Positions 20,666 to 29,480 of a stretch of DNA of 64,000 bases are shown here, piece by piece. Both the position numbers and the translations under genes were made by a program. The stretch covers positions 2,046,001 to 2,110,000 of the forward strand of contig NZ_VLKE01000001.1 of NCBI RefSeq assembly GCF_007830265.1. Direction: 5' to 3'. Source of the DNA: Micromonospora olivasterospora. GTDB lineage: Bacteria; Actinomycetota; Actinomycetes; Mycobacteriales; Micromonosporaceae. The notes under the pieces are model-generated. The model saw only the letters and a list, made by a program, of their open reading frames with translations, searched no databases and had not been told where the DNA came from. Each line of letters begins with the position of its first letter. The stretch's first letter is position 1.

Positions 20666-21793
20666 ATGCCGATCGGTTGGCGGGAGTCCATGCACCGCGC
20701 GCTGTACGGGCCGGACGGGTTCTTCGTGTCCGCCGGCGGGCCTGCCGACCACTTCCGGACGAGCGTGCACGCCTCCCCCGTGTTCGCCACGGCGCTGTTC
20801 CGCCTGCTGGAGCGGATCGACGCGGCCCTCGGCTCGCCGCCCGTGCTCGACCTGGTGGACGTCGGCGCCGGACGCGGGGAACTGCTGCGGGCGCTGGTCG
20901 CGCTCGCCGGCCTGCGCGGTTCCGGGGAGCCCCTGCCGCTCGCCCGCCGCCTGCGCGTGACGGCCGTCGAGCTCGCCCCCCGGCCGGCGGACCTGCCCCC
21001 GGGCGTCGGCTGGGTCGCCGAGGTGCCGGCGGGGATCACCGGGCTGCTGCTGGCCACCGAGTGGCTGGACAACGTGCCCCTCGACGTGGCCGTGCCCGCC
21101 GAGGACGGCTGGCGGTACGTGCTGGTCGACCCCGCCACCGGCGAGGAGGCGCTGGGCGCCGGGGTGAGCGCGGCCGACGCCGACTGGCTGGCCCGGTGGT
21201 GGCCCCCCGCCCCCACCCAGCACTCGTCGATCAGGAGCTCTGCGTCCGCCGGGGAGCCGGAGTCAGACGCAAACCTCTTGATCGACAGGGCGGGCTGCAG
21301 GGCGGGCGACAGGGCAGGCGGCCAGGCGGGCGGCAGGGCCGAGATCGGGCGGACCCGGGACGAGGCGTGGGCCCGGGCCGTCGGGCAGCTCGATCGGGGA
21401 CTTGCCGTGGCCGTGGACTACGGGCACCTGAGGGAGGACCGGCCGATCGGCGGGACGCTGACCGGGTACCGGGGTGGCCGACAGGTGCCCGCCGTACCCG
21501 ACGGGTCCTGCGACGTCACGGCGCACGTCGCGTTCGACTCCGTCGCCGCCGCCGGGACGGCGGTCGCCGGGGCGGCGTACACGCTGGTGAGCCAGCGCGA
21601 GGCGCTGCGGGCGCTCGGGGCCGACGGCGGGCGACCGCCGCTGAGCCTGGCCGCGACCGACCCGGCCGGGTACGTGCGGGCGCTGGCCGCCGCGTCGGCG
21701 GTGGCCGAGCTGACCGACCCGGCCGGCCTCGGCGGGCACCGGTGGCTGCTGCAACCGGTCGGCGTCGTCGTCGATCCGCTCATGGCACGATGA
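20666..21793 (+). CDS. MidA/NDUFAF7-type SAM-dependent methyltransferase
   Basis: A 375-aa protein of the PF02636 (DUF185) family. The SAM-binding motif is [14 protein letters not shown]; later family motifs are [15 protein letters not shown] and [14 protein letters not shown], ending with a substrate-side domain. In mitochondria the family member NDUFAF7 methylates an arginine of the complex I subunit NDUFS2. Here the next gene, overlapping by 4 bp (ATGA at 21790-21793), encodes the bacterial counterpart NuoD. The ATG at 20666 has GAGGA eight bases upstream. A palindrome (21227-21285) and Gly/Arg-rich codons insert about 50 extra residues in the middle. Methylation of NuoD is inference. Confidence 0.85.
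   Translation: MPIGWRESMHRALYGPDGFFVSAGGPADHFRTSVHASPVFATALFRLLERIDAALGSPPVLDLVDVGAGRGELLRALVALAGLRGSGEPLPLARRLRVTAVELAPRPADLPPGVGWVAEVPAGITGLLLATEWLDNVPLDVAVPAEDGWRYVLVDPATGEEALGAGVSAADADWLARWWPPAPTQHSSIRSSASAGEPESDANLLIDRAGCRAGDRAGGQAGGRAEIGRTRDEAWARAVGQLDRGLAVAVDYGHLREDRPIGGTLTGYRGGRQVPAVPDGSCDVTAHVAFDSVAAAGTAVAGAAYTLVSQREALRALGADGGRPPLSLAATDPAGYVRALAAASAVAELTDPAGLGGHRWLLQPVGVVVDPLMAR
21227..21285. repeat. REP-like palindrome inside the methyltransferase gene
   Basis: TCGATCAGGAGCTCTGCGTC (21227-21246) and GACGCAAACCTCTTGATCGA (21266-21285) are inverted repeats matching at 17 of 20 positions with a 19-nt loop. The frame stays open through it. It is followed by short GGCGGGC/GGCAGG-type repeats. 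It looks like an inserted dispersed palindrome. Confidence 0.6.
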
Positions 21794-22959
21794 CGGGCAT
21801 GACCACGGAGGCCGGGGACCTGCGCGAGCTGACCGTCGGCACCGGTGCCGGCGGGGAGCAGCTCGGCACAGACATGGTGGTCAACATCGGCCCGCAGCAC
21901 CCGTCGACGCACGGCGTGCTGCGGCTGCGGCTGGTCCTCGACGGGGAGCGGGTGGTCAGCGCCGAGCCGATCGTCGGGTACATGCACCGGGGCGCGGAGA
22001 AGCTGTTCGAGGTGCGCGACTACCGGCAGATCATCGTGCTCGCCAACCGGCACGACTGGCTGTCGGCGTTCTCCAGCGAGTTGGGCGTGGTGCTCGCCGT
22101 GGAGCGGCTGATGGGCATGGAGGTGCCGGAGCGGGCGGTCTGGCTGCGGATGGCGCTGGCCGAGCTGAACCGCGTGCTCAACCACCTGATGTTCCTCGGC
22201 TCGTACCCGCTGGAGATCGGCGCGATCACGCCGGTGTTCTACGCGTTCCGGGAGCGGGAGACCCTGCAGACGGTGCTCGAGGAGGCCTCCGGGGGCCGGG
22301 TCCACTACATGTACAACCGGGTCGGCGGGCTCAAGGAGGAGGTGCCGGCCGGCTGGACGCGGCGGGCCCGGGCCGCCATCGGCGAGGTACGCCGCCGCCT
22401 GCCGGACCTGGACAACCTCATCCGGCGCAACGACATCTTCCTGGCCCGTACGGTCGGGGTGGGCGTGCTGACCGCCGCCGACGCCGCCGCGTTCGGCGCG
22501 TCCGGGCCGGTCGCCCGGGCCTCCGGGCTCGACCTGGACCTGCGCCGGGACGAGCCGTACCTGGCCTACGACCAGCTCGACGTGCCGGTGGTGACCCGCA
22601 CCGCCGGCGACTGCCACGCCCGCTTCGAGGTGCTGCTCGACCAGGTGTACGTCTCGCTGGATCTCGCCGAGCGGTGCCTGGAGCGGGTGGACCGGCTCAC
22701 CGGGCCGGTGAACACCCGGCTGCCGAAGGTGGTCAAGGCCCCCGAGGGGCACACCTACGCCTGGACCGAGAACCCGCTCGGCATCAACGGCTACTACCTG
22801 GTGTCCCGGGGCGAGAAGACCCCGTGGCGGCTCAAGCTGCGCACGGCGTCGTACGCGAACGTGCAGGCGCTGGCCACCCTGCTCCCCGGCTGCCTGGTGC
22901 CGGACCTGATCGCCATCCTCGGCTCGATGTTCTTCGTGGTCGGGGACATCGACAAGTAG
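21790..22959 (+). CDS. nuoD: NADH-quinone oxidoreductase subunit D, stand-alone copy
   Basis: A 389-aa member of the NuoD/49-kDa family, the subunit that helps form the quinone site of complex I. Signatures are [27 protein letters not shown] (the arginine next to cluster N2 in complex I), [28 protein letters not shown] and the C-terminal [13 protein letters not shown]. No other nuo gene is nearby. It is thus an orphan copy or an alternative subunit paired with the upstream methyltransferase, with which it overlaps by 4 bp. A second in-frame ATG at 21799 is an alternative start. A hairpin follows the stop codon. Confidence 0.93.
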   Translation: MTGMTTEAGDLRELTVGTGAGGEQLGTDMVVNIGPQHPSTHGVLRLRLVLDGERVVSAEPIVGYMHRGAEKLFEVRDYRQIIVLANRHDWLSAFSSELGVVLAVERLMGMEVPERAVWLRMALAELNRVLNHLMFLGSYPLEIGAITPVFYAFRERETLQTVLEEASGGRVHYMYNRVGGLKEEVPAGWTRRARAAIGEVRRRLPDLDNLIRRNDIFLARTVGVGVLTAADAAAFGASGPVARASGLDLDLRRDEPYLAYDQLDVPVVTRTAGDCHARFEVLLDQVYVSLDLAERCLERVDRLTGPVNTRLPKVVKAPEGHTYAWTENPLGINGYYLVSRGEKTPWRLKLRTASYANVQALATLLPGCLVPDLIAILGSMFFVVGDIDK

Positions 22960-22960
22960 C

Positions 22961-22980
22961 CCGTCGGCCTTCCCCGACGG
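22961..22980 (+). terminator. hairpin after nuoD
   Basis: CCGTCGG (22961-22967) pairs with CCGACGG (22974-22980) right after the stop codon. The same hairpin could also serve the convergent gene ending at 23005. Confidence 0.5.
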
Positions 22981-23004
22981 CGGCGACGATCCCGGGCTCG
23001 GCGG

Positions 23005-24798
23005 TCAACGCCAGCGGTCGGATGAGCGGCCGCCGGCGCGCGGCAGGTCGTCGCGCGGCGGATAGCCGTACCGCTCCTCGTCGGCGCGCTGGTGCCGGCT
23101 CGGCCGGGCCGGCTCCGGCTCGCGCCACCGGTCCCCCGAGCGGGTGCCGCGCCGCGCCGGCTGCCGCCACTCGGTCGGCACCGGCTCGCCGCCGGCGGGC
23201 AACGCCGGCGCGGCGGCGTCGGGCAGCGCCCGCCGATCCCGCCAGCCCCCGTCGCCCCACTCGGCGCCGGCGTCCGGCTCGTCGTGACGGCCGCGCTCCC
23301 AGTCGGCGTCGTGACGCCCGCGCTCCCAGTCGGCGTCGTGACGCCCGCGCTCCCAGTCGGCGTCCGGATCGTCGTGGCGCCCGCGTGCCTGGCCGGCGTC
23401 CGGCCAGGCACCCACCCGGTCCTCGCCGGGCCAGCGACCGGCCTCCTCCCGGCCCTGCCACGGCTCGCCCGGGTCCTGCCGGGAATCGCCGTGGCGGACC
23501 GCGGCCCAGCGGTCCTCCACCCGGTACGCCGTCCCGGCGGCATCCGCGTGCGCGGCCGCCCGGCGCTCGCCGACCCGGACCTCCCGGCCGCGCTCGTCCT
23601 CGCGTACCTCGGCCCAGCGGTCCCCGGCATGCGCCTCCGACCACTGCCCGCGCCCGGCAATCTCCCCGGCCGGGTACGGCCGCGCGCGCCCGGCCGGCGC
23701 CTCCTGAGCCGGATACGGGCGGGCACGCCCCGCGGCGGCCTCCCCGGCCCGGTACGACCGGGCGCCCTCCGTGCCGCCCTCCTCGACGGGGTCTCCCGTG
23801 GCCGCTTCCGCGGCGGGGTACGGCCGGGCACGCCCGGCGGTGCCAGCCCGCCCCGGCTCGTCGCGGCGGCCCGTCCGGCCCGGCTCACCGCGCTGGCCCG
23901 TCCAGCCCGGCTCGTGGCCGGCGGGCTGCCCCGGCCAGCGGTCTTCCGGAAGCGGCTCGGGGCGGTCGTGCGGGTCGGCGTAGCCGGCCCACGGGGACTC
24001 GTCCGGCTCGGGCGTCGTCGGGCCGCCCCACGACCGCTCCTCCGGCGCCGGGGAGCAGCCGCCGAGGTGGCCCGCCCCCGGGTCCGGCCCGTCCACCACG
24101 GTGTGTCGGGTGGTGACGTCCACGGTCTCGGTGTGCCGCACCACGGGACGGGCAGCGCGGCCCGCGTCCGGCGGCGCGAACCGGGGGTCCGGGTCGGCCG
24201 GGCGGGCCGCGCCGTACACGCCGGACCGGGCGGGATCGGGCTGGTCGTAGCGGGGGTTCGGCCGCGGGCGGCGGCCCGGCGCCTCGTCGTCCTCGCGGGC
24301 CACCCTGGCCCGGCCGGACGGCACGTCGTCGCCGACCCGGGCGCGGCCCGCGTCGTCGTACCCCTCGGAGGAGGCCAGCGGGGCGCGGCCCGCGCCGGCC
24401 GGCTCCGCGGGCGGGGGCGCCGGTTCTCCGCCGATCTCGCTCGCCGCGGCGTCGAGCCGGCGGCGCAGCGCGGCGACCTGCTCCTCGGCCCGCTGCGACG
24501 CGTCGAGCGCCTGGTCGCCGCGTTGGGTTACCGCGACGATCTCGCCGTGCAACTCCCGGCGCACCTGTTCGATCTCGTCCCGAAGCTCCTCCACCTCGAC
24601 GGCACCGTCGGGGCGCAGCGCGATGGACAGGCCGATCAGCACGATGGCGACGATGGCCAGCACGGCGGCGAGCCGGAGCAGACCGTTGCCGTCGGCGACC
24701 AGCAGGATCAGCGCCGCCACCGGGGCGAACGCCACGCCGGTCCAGAAGAGCGCGGACAGCAGTCGGGGGTCACGCCTGTCGATGGCGGAGGCGGGCAT
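23005..24798 (-). CDS. membrane protein with long disordered charged tail
   Basis: I do not recognise a family. The 597-aa protein has two adjacent transmembrane helices (about residues 15-55, including FAPVAALILLVADG and AAVLAIVAIVLIGLSIAL). A coiled coil of about 60 residues (ELRDEIEQVRRELHGEI and on) follows. The remaining tail of about 450 residues is rich in Arg, Asp, Glu, Gly and Pro and predicted disordered. The tail has internal repeats: three copies of DADWERGRH and several of GRARPYPA. The start at 24798 is preferred to the upstream ATG at 24879. It is convergent with nuoD. It may be a scaffold at the inner membrane; that is a guess. Confidence 0.75.
   Translation of the reverse strand: MPASAIDRRDPRLLSALFWTGVAFAPVAALILLVADGNGLLRLAAVLAIVAIVLIGLSIALRPDGAVEVEELRDEIEQVRRELHGEIVAVTQRGDQALDASQRAEEQVAALRRRLDAAASEIGGEPAPPPAEPAGAGRAPLASSEGYDDAGRARVGDDVPSGRARVAREDDEAPGRRPRPNPRYDQPDPARSGVYGAARPADPDPRFAPPDAGRAARPVVRHTETVDVTTRHTVVDGPDPGAGHLGGCSPAPEERSWGGPTTPEPDESPWAGYADPHDRPEPLPEDRWPGQPAGHEPGWTGQRGEPGRTGRRDEPGRAGTAGRARPYPAAEAATGDPVEEGGTEGARSYRAGEAAAGRARPYPAQEAPAGRARPYPAGEIAGRGQWSEAHAGDRWAEVREDERGREVRVGERRAAAHADAAGTAYRVEDRWAAVRHGDSRQDPGEPWQGREEAGRWPGEDRVGAWPDAGQARGRHDDPDADWERGRHDADWERGRHDADWERGRHDEPDAGAEWGDGGWRDRRALPDAAAPALPAGGEPVPTEWRQPARRGTRSGDRWREPEPARPSRHQRADEERYGYPPRDDLPRAGGRSSDRWR
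23292..23364. repeat. 27-bp tandem repeat in coding sequence
   Basis: About 2.7 perfect copies of a 27-bp unit (23292-23318, 23319-23345, 23346-23364) encode the peptide repeat DADWERGRH. Perfect identity suggests a recent expansion. Confidence 0.85.
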
Positions 24799-24929
24799 GG
24801 GTGTGCAGCCTACCGAGAGTTGCGGCCGCGGGGAACGGGGGCGCGACTCTCTGATCAGCAGCGGTTGCCGACTGTTCACCGAGTAACGGTCACCGGCGGC
24901 TCAGCGCCGCCGGCGACCGGCACCCGGTG

Positions 24930-25934
24930 TCAGCTCGCCGCGAGGGCGCCGTCGCTGGAAAGGACCAGGCCGACGCTGGCGCTCCCCGTCTTCAGCGCGT
25001 TCTTGGTCTGCGGGCCGCCGGCGTCCAGCGAGCTGAACGAGCCGGCCTTGAAGTCGTAGACCTGGACGAGCCCGGCCTGGCACTTCGGGCGCTGCGGGCA
25101 CTCCGGCGGACCGGCCAGCACGGTGGCGCTGCCGGAGCACTTGGCGGCCAGCTCGGAGAGCGTGCTCACCCCGTACTTGTCGGCGAAGGCCTTCGTGACG
25201 GCGAAGGCGTTCTGGTCCTGTGCGGCGGACGGCGTCCCGAAGACGATGCCGGCCTTCTCGCCCGCGGCCTTGAGCGCCGCGACCGTCTTCTCCAGCTCCG
25301 GCGAGGAGACCGCCGGGGCGTCCTTGCCGTTGGTCTTGGTGTTGAGGAACTCCGCCATGGTCGCCGCGTACTCCGGGACGACCTGGATCTCTCCCTTTTC
25401 CAGGGCCGGCTCGTAGAGCTCCCGGTTGCCGATCTGCTGCACCTTGACCTGGTATCCGGCGGCGGTGAGCGTGATCCTGTACAGCTCGGCCAGGGTCTGG
25501 CTCTCGGTGAAGTTGCCGGCGCCGACCACGATCGTGCCGCCGGGGCCCTTGGCCACGCCCTGGGTGAGGTTGTTGGCCGCGGCGAACTCCTCGGCGGCGA
25601 CCTTGGACGTCTTGCGGTCGACGTCGACGGCCTTGTTGAGCCCGATCAGCTTCGGGGTGTCCAGCGCCGCGGAGACCTTGTCCAGCGCCGCGAGCAGCTC
25701 CGGTTTGGCCACCTTGGCGTTGACCGCCGGGAGGATGTTGTCGGTGTTCTGGAGCTTCTTGTCGTCGGCCAGGACGACCAGCTGGTCGCCGGCCACGGGG
25801 GCGCAGCCCGCCCCCGAGGCGGCCTGCTGGGGCGCCTCGGTGCCGGACGAACCGGCCTCACCGCAGCCGGTGAGGACCCCGGCCGCGGCGAGGGCACCGA
25901 TCGCGCCGATCGCCAGCCGTGTACGTGCGCGCAT
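24930..25934 (-). CDS. osmoprotectant ABC transporter substrate-binding lipoprotein, circularly permuted
   Basis: A ProX/OpuCC-type binding protein for quaternary ammonium osmoprotectants. A signal peptide ends in the lipobox LTGC. The order of segments is unusual. Directly after the signal comes LVVLADDKKLQNTDNILPAV with the helix pair ending VDVDRKTSKVAAEEFAAANN, which in OpuCC/ProX proteins forms the C-terminus. Only then comes TIVVGAGNFTESQTLAELY, the usual N-terminus. The protein ends at GLVLSSDGALAAS, the point where normal homologues continue into the moved segment. Total length, 334 aa, is normal for the family. It is transcribed after the two permease genes, 180 bp downstream. Confidence 0.88.
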   Translation of the reverse strand: MRARTRLAIGAIGALAAAGVLTGCGEAGSSGTEAPQQAASGAGCAPVAGDQLVVLADDKKLQNTDNILPAVNAKVAKPELLAALDKVSAALDTPKLIGLNKAVDVDRKTSKVAAEEFAAANNLTQGVAKGPGGTIVVGAGNFTESQTLAELYRITLTAAGYQVKVQQIGNRELYEPALEKGEIQVVPEYAATMAEFLNTKTNGKDAPAVSSPELEKTVAALKAAGEKAGIVFGTPSAAQDQNAFAVTKAFADKYGVSTLSELAAKCSGSATVLAGPPECPQRPKCQAGLVQVYDFKAGSFSSLDAGGPQTKNALKTGSASVGLVLSSDGALAAS

Positions 25935-26114
25935 CTATAGAGCCCGCCTTCCGTGTCCCGGCGCGACCCGTCCGGGCCGGCCGCGTGTCCGACGGGCGAT
26001 CCAGTGTGTTCAATCGCCCGTGATCTTTACACCCAACATCCTGCACGGCGGGACCGACAACTCAAGGCCGCCATTGTCACCAGATCGTCACACCGGCCGC
26101 GTACGGGTGGCGGC

Positions 26115-26837
26115 TCAGCTCCCGGCGACGGCGGCGGCACGCCGGCTCGCCCGGCTCCGGGCCGGACGCAACGAGCGCGGCGTGACCAGGCGCTCGACCA
26201 GGGCGAGCACCAGCTCGACCAGCATCGCCAGCCCGCCCACCAGCACGCCGCCGGCGATGATCTGCCCGCCGCCGGCGGCGATGTCCAGCCCGAAGCCGGC
26301 CCGGATGATCTGGCCGAGCCCGCCGCCGTTGACGAACGAGGCCAACGCGGCGGTCGCCACCACCTGCACGGCCGCGGTGCGGAAGCCGGCGGCCAGGTAC
26401 GGCACGGCCAGGGGCAGCTCCACCCGGCGCAGCACCTGCCCGCCGGAGAGCCCCATCCCGCGCGCCGCGTCCCTGGCCTCGGGGTCGGCCTGGCGCACCC
26501 CCGTGTACGCGTTGGCCAGCAGCGGCGGCACCGCGAAGACCGCGAGCGCGACCACCACCGAGGGGCGGCCGAAGCCGAGGAAGGTCAGCGGCAGGATGGT
26601 CAGCAGCGCGAGGGTCGGCACGGCCAGAGTGACGTTGGACACCAGCACGACCAGCCCGCCGCCCCGGCCGGTGTGCCCGAGCCACAGGCCGAGCGGCCAG
26701 GCCACCAGGCAGCCGAGCAGCACGGCGGCCGCCGACATGCCCAGGTGCTCGCCGAGCCGGTCCAGGACGCCGCCCGGGTTGGTCCAGTTCAGCGGGTCGT
26801 TGAGCCAGCGCACCGCCTCGCCGACGGGGTTGCTCAT
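26115..26837 (-). CDS. osmoprotectant ABC transporter permease
   Basis: A 240-aa integral membrane permease of the OpuCB/OpuCD type (BPD_transp_1 fold) with five to six helices. The family loop with EAA-like motif is DAARGMGLSGGQVLRRVELPLAVP. The C-terminal part, GGGLGQIIRAGFGLD, is typical of glycine-betaine/choline importers. Its ATG overlaps the stop of the preceding permease gene by four bases (26834-26837). It should pair with that permease, the ATPase at 27523 and the binding protein downstream. Confidence 0.9.
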   Translation of the reverse strand: MSNPVGEAVRWLNDPLNWTNPGGVLDRLGEHLGMSAAAVLLGCLVAWPLGLWLGHTGRGGGLVVLVSNVTLAVPTLALLTILPLTFLGFGRPSVVVALAVFAVPPLLANAYTGVRQADPEARDAARGMGLSGGQVLRRVELPLAVPYLAAGFRTAAVQVVATAALASFVNGGGLGQIIRAGFGLDIAAGGGQIIAGGVLVGGLAMLVELVLALVERLVTPRSLRPARSRASRRAAAVAGS

Positions 26838-27520
26838 CGACTCCTCCCGCGCAGCCAGGGGGTGACCGCCCTGCCCAGCCCGGCCAGGAGCAGGTCGAGG
26901 GCCAGGGCGAGCAGGACGCAGAGCAGCGTGCCGGTCATGATCTCGGCCTTGTAGAAGTTGTTCTGGAAGCCGGCGAAGATGAGCTGGCCGAGCCCGCCCC
27001 GGCCGACCACCACCCCGACTGTGACCAGCGCCACGGTCGACACCGTGGCCAGGCGCAGCCCGGTCAGCACGCCAGGCAGGGCCAGCGGCAGCTCGACCCG
27101 GAACAGCCGCCCCCAGCGGCCGTACCCCATCCCCTCGGCGGCCTCCCGGACCTCGGGGGGCACCTGGGCGAGCCCGGCGAGCGCGTTGCGGACGATCATC
27201 AGCAACGCGTACAGCACCACCACGCTGAGCACGGTCAACGCCCCGATACCCAGGTACGGCGCGAGGAAGGCGAACAGCGCCAGCGACGGGATCGTGTAGA
27301 GCACCCCGGTGAGTGCGAGAATCGGGCCGGCGAGCGAGCGGTACCAGTGGGCCGCCACGGCCAGCGGCAGGGCCACCAGCGCGGCGATCAGCACGGCCCG
27401 CGCGGTCAGCCAGGCGTGGTCGCGCAGCGCGGCGAGGATCGTGTCAGAGTTGTCCCGCACGTACTGCCAGGAGAACCACGGGTTACCCGGGTCGGCCCGG
27501 TAGCTCAGGCGGAAGGACAT
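26834..27520 (-). CDS. osmoprotectant ABC transporter permease
   Basis: A 228-aa permease homologous to its neighbour, with the cytoplasmic loop EAAEGMGYGRWGRLFRVELPLALPG and the signature GRGGLGQLIFAGFQNN. Six hydrophobic helices are visible. Its ATG (27520) lies only two bases from the GTG of the divergent ATPase gene. Each gene's ribosome-binding site and promoter must therefore lie inside or very close to the other's coding sequence. It is the first gene of the permease-permease-binding protein run. Confidence 0.9.
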   Translation of the reverse strand: MSFRLSYRADPGNPWFSWQYVRDNSDTILAALRDHAWLTARAVLIAALVALPLAVAAHWYRSLAGPILALTGVLYTIPSLALFAFLAPYLGIGALTVLSVVVLYALLMIVRNALAGLAQVPPEVREAAEGMGYGRWGRLFRVELPLALPGVLTGLRLATVSTVALVTVGVVVGRGGLGQLIFAGFQNNFYKAEIMTGTLLCVLLALALDLLLAGLGRAVTPWLRGRSR

Positions 27521-27522
27521 GC

Positions 27523-28536
27523 GTGGACGTTACCTCGGAGACCCCGATCTCCGCCGAACCCGACGGCGCCCACCCGCGTGCGGCGTCGATCACGCTGGAG
27601 GGCGTCGGCAAGCGGTACCCGGACGGCACCGAGGCGGTCCGGGAGCTGAGCCTGGAGGTCAGGGCCGGCGAGCTGACCGTGCTCATCGGCCCGTCCGGCT
27701 GCGGGAAGTCGACCGTGCTTCGGATGATCAACCGGCTGGTCGAGCCGACCGGCGGCCGGATCCTGCTCGGCGACGAGGACGTGACGCGGGTCGATCCGGT
27801 CGCGCTGCGTCGCCGGATCGGGTACGTGATCCAGAACGTCGGGCTCTTCCCCCACCAGACCGTCCTCGCCAACGTCGGCACCGTGCCCCGGCTGCTCGGC
27901 TGGTCGCGGGACCGGGTGCGCCGCCGCTCCGCGGAGCTGCTGGAGCTGGTCGGGCTCGACCCGAAGCAGTTCGGGCGGCGCTACCCGCACGAGCTGTCGG
28001 GCGGGCAGCGCCAGCGGGTCGGGGTGGCCCGCGCGCTCGCCGCCGACCCGGTGGTGCTGCTGATGGACGAGCCGTTCTCGGCCGTCGACCCGATCGTACG
28101 GACCCGGCTGCAGGAGGAGTTCCTCCGGCTCCAGGCCGACGTGCGCAAGACCATCGTGCTGGTCACCCACGACCTGGACGAGGCGGTCCGGCTCGGCGAC
28201 CGGATCGCCGTACTCTCCGAGGGCGGCCGGCTGGAGCAGTACGACAGCCCCGCGGCCGTGCTCGGCGCGCCCGCGTCGGGGTTCGTCCGGCAGTTCGTGG
28301 GCGCGGACCGGGGCATCCGGGCGCTGGCGGTGACCCCGGTCACCGCGGAAGCACTGGATCCGGCGCCCGCCGACCCGGCCGGGCTGCCGGAGGTGGCGCT
28401 GGGCTCCTCGGCGTACGACGCGCTGGCCGTGATGCTCACCTCGGGGGCGGACCGGGTGCTGGTCACCGCCGGCGGGCGGCCCGCGGGGCTGCTCACCCGG
28501 GAACGCGCGCTCGCCCCCGCCCAGCGCCAGGGCTGA
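27523..28536 (+). CDS. osmoprotectant ABC transporter ATP-binding protein
   Basis: A 337-aa ATPase of the OpuCA/ProV group. Walker A is GPSGCGKST, the Q-loop is YVIQNVGLFP, the signature is LSGGQRQRVGVARAL, Walker B is VVLLMDEPF and the H-loop is VTHDLDEAV. A C-terminal section of about 90 residues is a degenerate CBS-like regulatory region. The GTG start at 27523 is supported by GGAAGGA six bases upstream. It is divergent from the permease genes rather than in one operon with them, an unusual arrangement for this transporter. Confidence 0.93.
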   Translation: MDVTSETPISAEPDGAHPRAASITLEGVGKRYPDGTEAVRELSLEVRAGELTVLIGPSGCGKSTVLRMINRLVEPTGGRILLGDEDVTRVDPVALRRRIGYVIQNVGLFPHQTVLANVGTVPRLLGWSRDRVRRRSAELLELVGLDPKQFGRRYPHELSGGQRQRVGVARALAADPVVLLMDEPFSAVDPIVRTRLQEEFLRLQADVRKTIVLVTHDLDEAVRLGDRIAVLSEGGRLEQYDSPAAVLGAPASGFVRQFVGADRGIRALAVTPVTAEALDPAPADPAGLPEVALGSSAYDALAVMLTSGADRVLVTAGGRPAGLLTRERALAPAQRQG

Positions 28537-28560
28537 GCGGGGCGCCCCGGGGACGACCGG

Positions 28561-29049
28561 TCAGGCGCGGCCGCCGAGGCTGGCCGTGCCGATGATCCAG
28601 CCGGAGAGGAAGCCGTAACTGGCCCCGGCGCCGGCGGCCTGCAACGCCTTGAGCAGCGACGGGTCCGGCCCGAGCAGCGTGCCGAGCAGCGCGGCCAGGC
28701 CGGCGGCCAGCACGTACGCGCCCCAGCCGGAGAAGAACTGGCTGAGGCCACCCTGCACGCGGGCGACCTGCGCGGCGGGCAGTACGTAGAGCAGGGCCGC
28801 GGCGAGGACCACCAGCAGGATGGCCCGCAGGTCGGTGGCGAGCACCCCCGAGTCGCCGGAGCCGAGCCGCCAGGCGGGCCAGGCGAGCAGCCGCAGGAAC
28901 CAGCCGCCCGTCGAGTTCGGGTCGGTGGAACCCTCGGCCCAGCCGACGTACAGGGGACTGCCGCAGACGGCGACGAGCACGAGCACCGCCAGCGTGCCGG
29001 TGCCGGCGGCCGTCCCGTACCGGCTGACGGCGCCGTTGGTGAGAGCCAT
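28561..29049 (-). CDS. small membrane protein of unknown function
   Basis: A 162-aa protein with about four hydrophobic segments (GTLAVLVLVAVCG, AILLVVLAAALLYVL, YVLAAGLAALLGTLL and YGFLSGWIIGTAS). No family is recognised. The ATG at 29049 is preferred since sequence further upstream is Arg-rich and has no membrane character. It converges on the ATPase gene and is followed upstream by another small conserved gene on the same strand. Confidence 0.65.
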   Translation of the reverse strand: MALTNGAVSRYGTAAGTGTLAVLVLVAVCGSPLYVGWAEGSTDPNSTGGWFLRLLAWPAWRLGSGDSGVLATDLRAILLVVLAAALLYVLPAAQVARVQGGLSQFFSGWGAYVLAAGLAALLGTLLGPDPSLLKALQAAGAGASYGFLSGWIIGTASLGGRA

Positions 29050-29114
29050 GCGGCGCCCAGTTCCCGGCGCGCCCCGGCGGGCAAACCTGCGAACCACCAC
29101 GGTCGGCGCCCGGT

Positions 29115-29423
29115 TCAGCGCTGCATCAGGTAGTCGACGAACTTTGCCCGCAGCAGCGGCGCCGACTCCTCGTAGCCGTGGCCGGTGAGCTCCCGCCACA
29201 GCGCCGCCGCCTCGTCGACGGTCGGACCGACCGAGTTCGGCGCGCCGTCCAGCGCCGCGGCCTCGTCGGCGTTCGGCAGGTGCCGCAGGACCGACCAGAA
29301 GAACCCGACGTCGCGGCGCTCCCGGGCCAGGGCGAACGCCCGCTCCCGCAGTTCCTCGGTGGACAGCGCGTCGAGCTCGTCGAACGTGTTCCCGCCCGGA
29401 CCGGTGGAAGATGTCTCGGTCAT
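29115..29423 (-). CDS. conserved small cytoplasmic protein
   Basis: A 102-aa acidic protein starting TETSSTGPGGNTFDELDAL and containing a helical region with ELRERAFALARERRDVGFFWSVLRHLP. It resembles short actinobacterial hypothetical proteins but I cannot name the family. No signal peptide or membrane helix is seen. It is in line with the membrane protein gene downstream (65 bp gap). Confidence 0.65.
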   Translation of the reverse strand: MTETSSTGPGGNTFDELDALSTEELRERAFALARERRDVGFFWSVLRHLPNADEAAALDGAPNSVGPTVDEAAALWRELTGHGYEESAPLLRAKFVDYLMQR

Positions 29424-29480
29424 TCGCCGAGCCTAACCGGCGAGATCACCACCGGCAGGCCGGACGCGGGCGCGCCGGCC

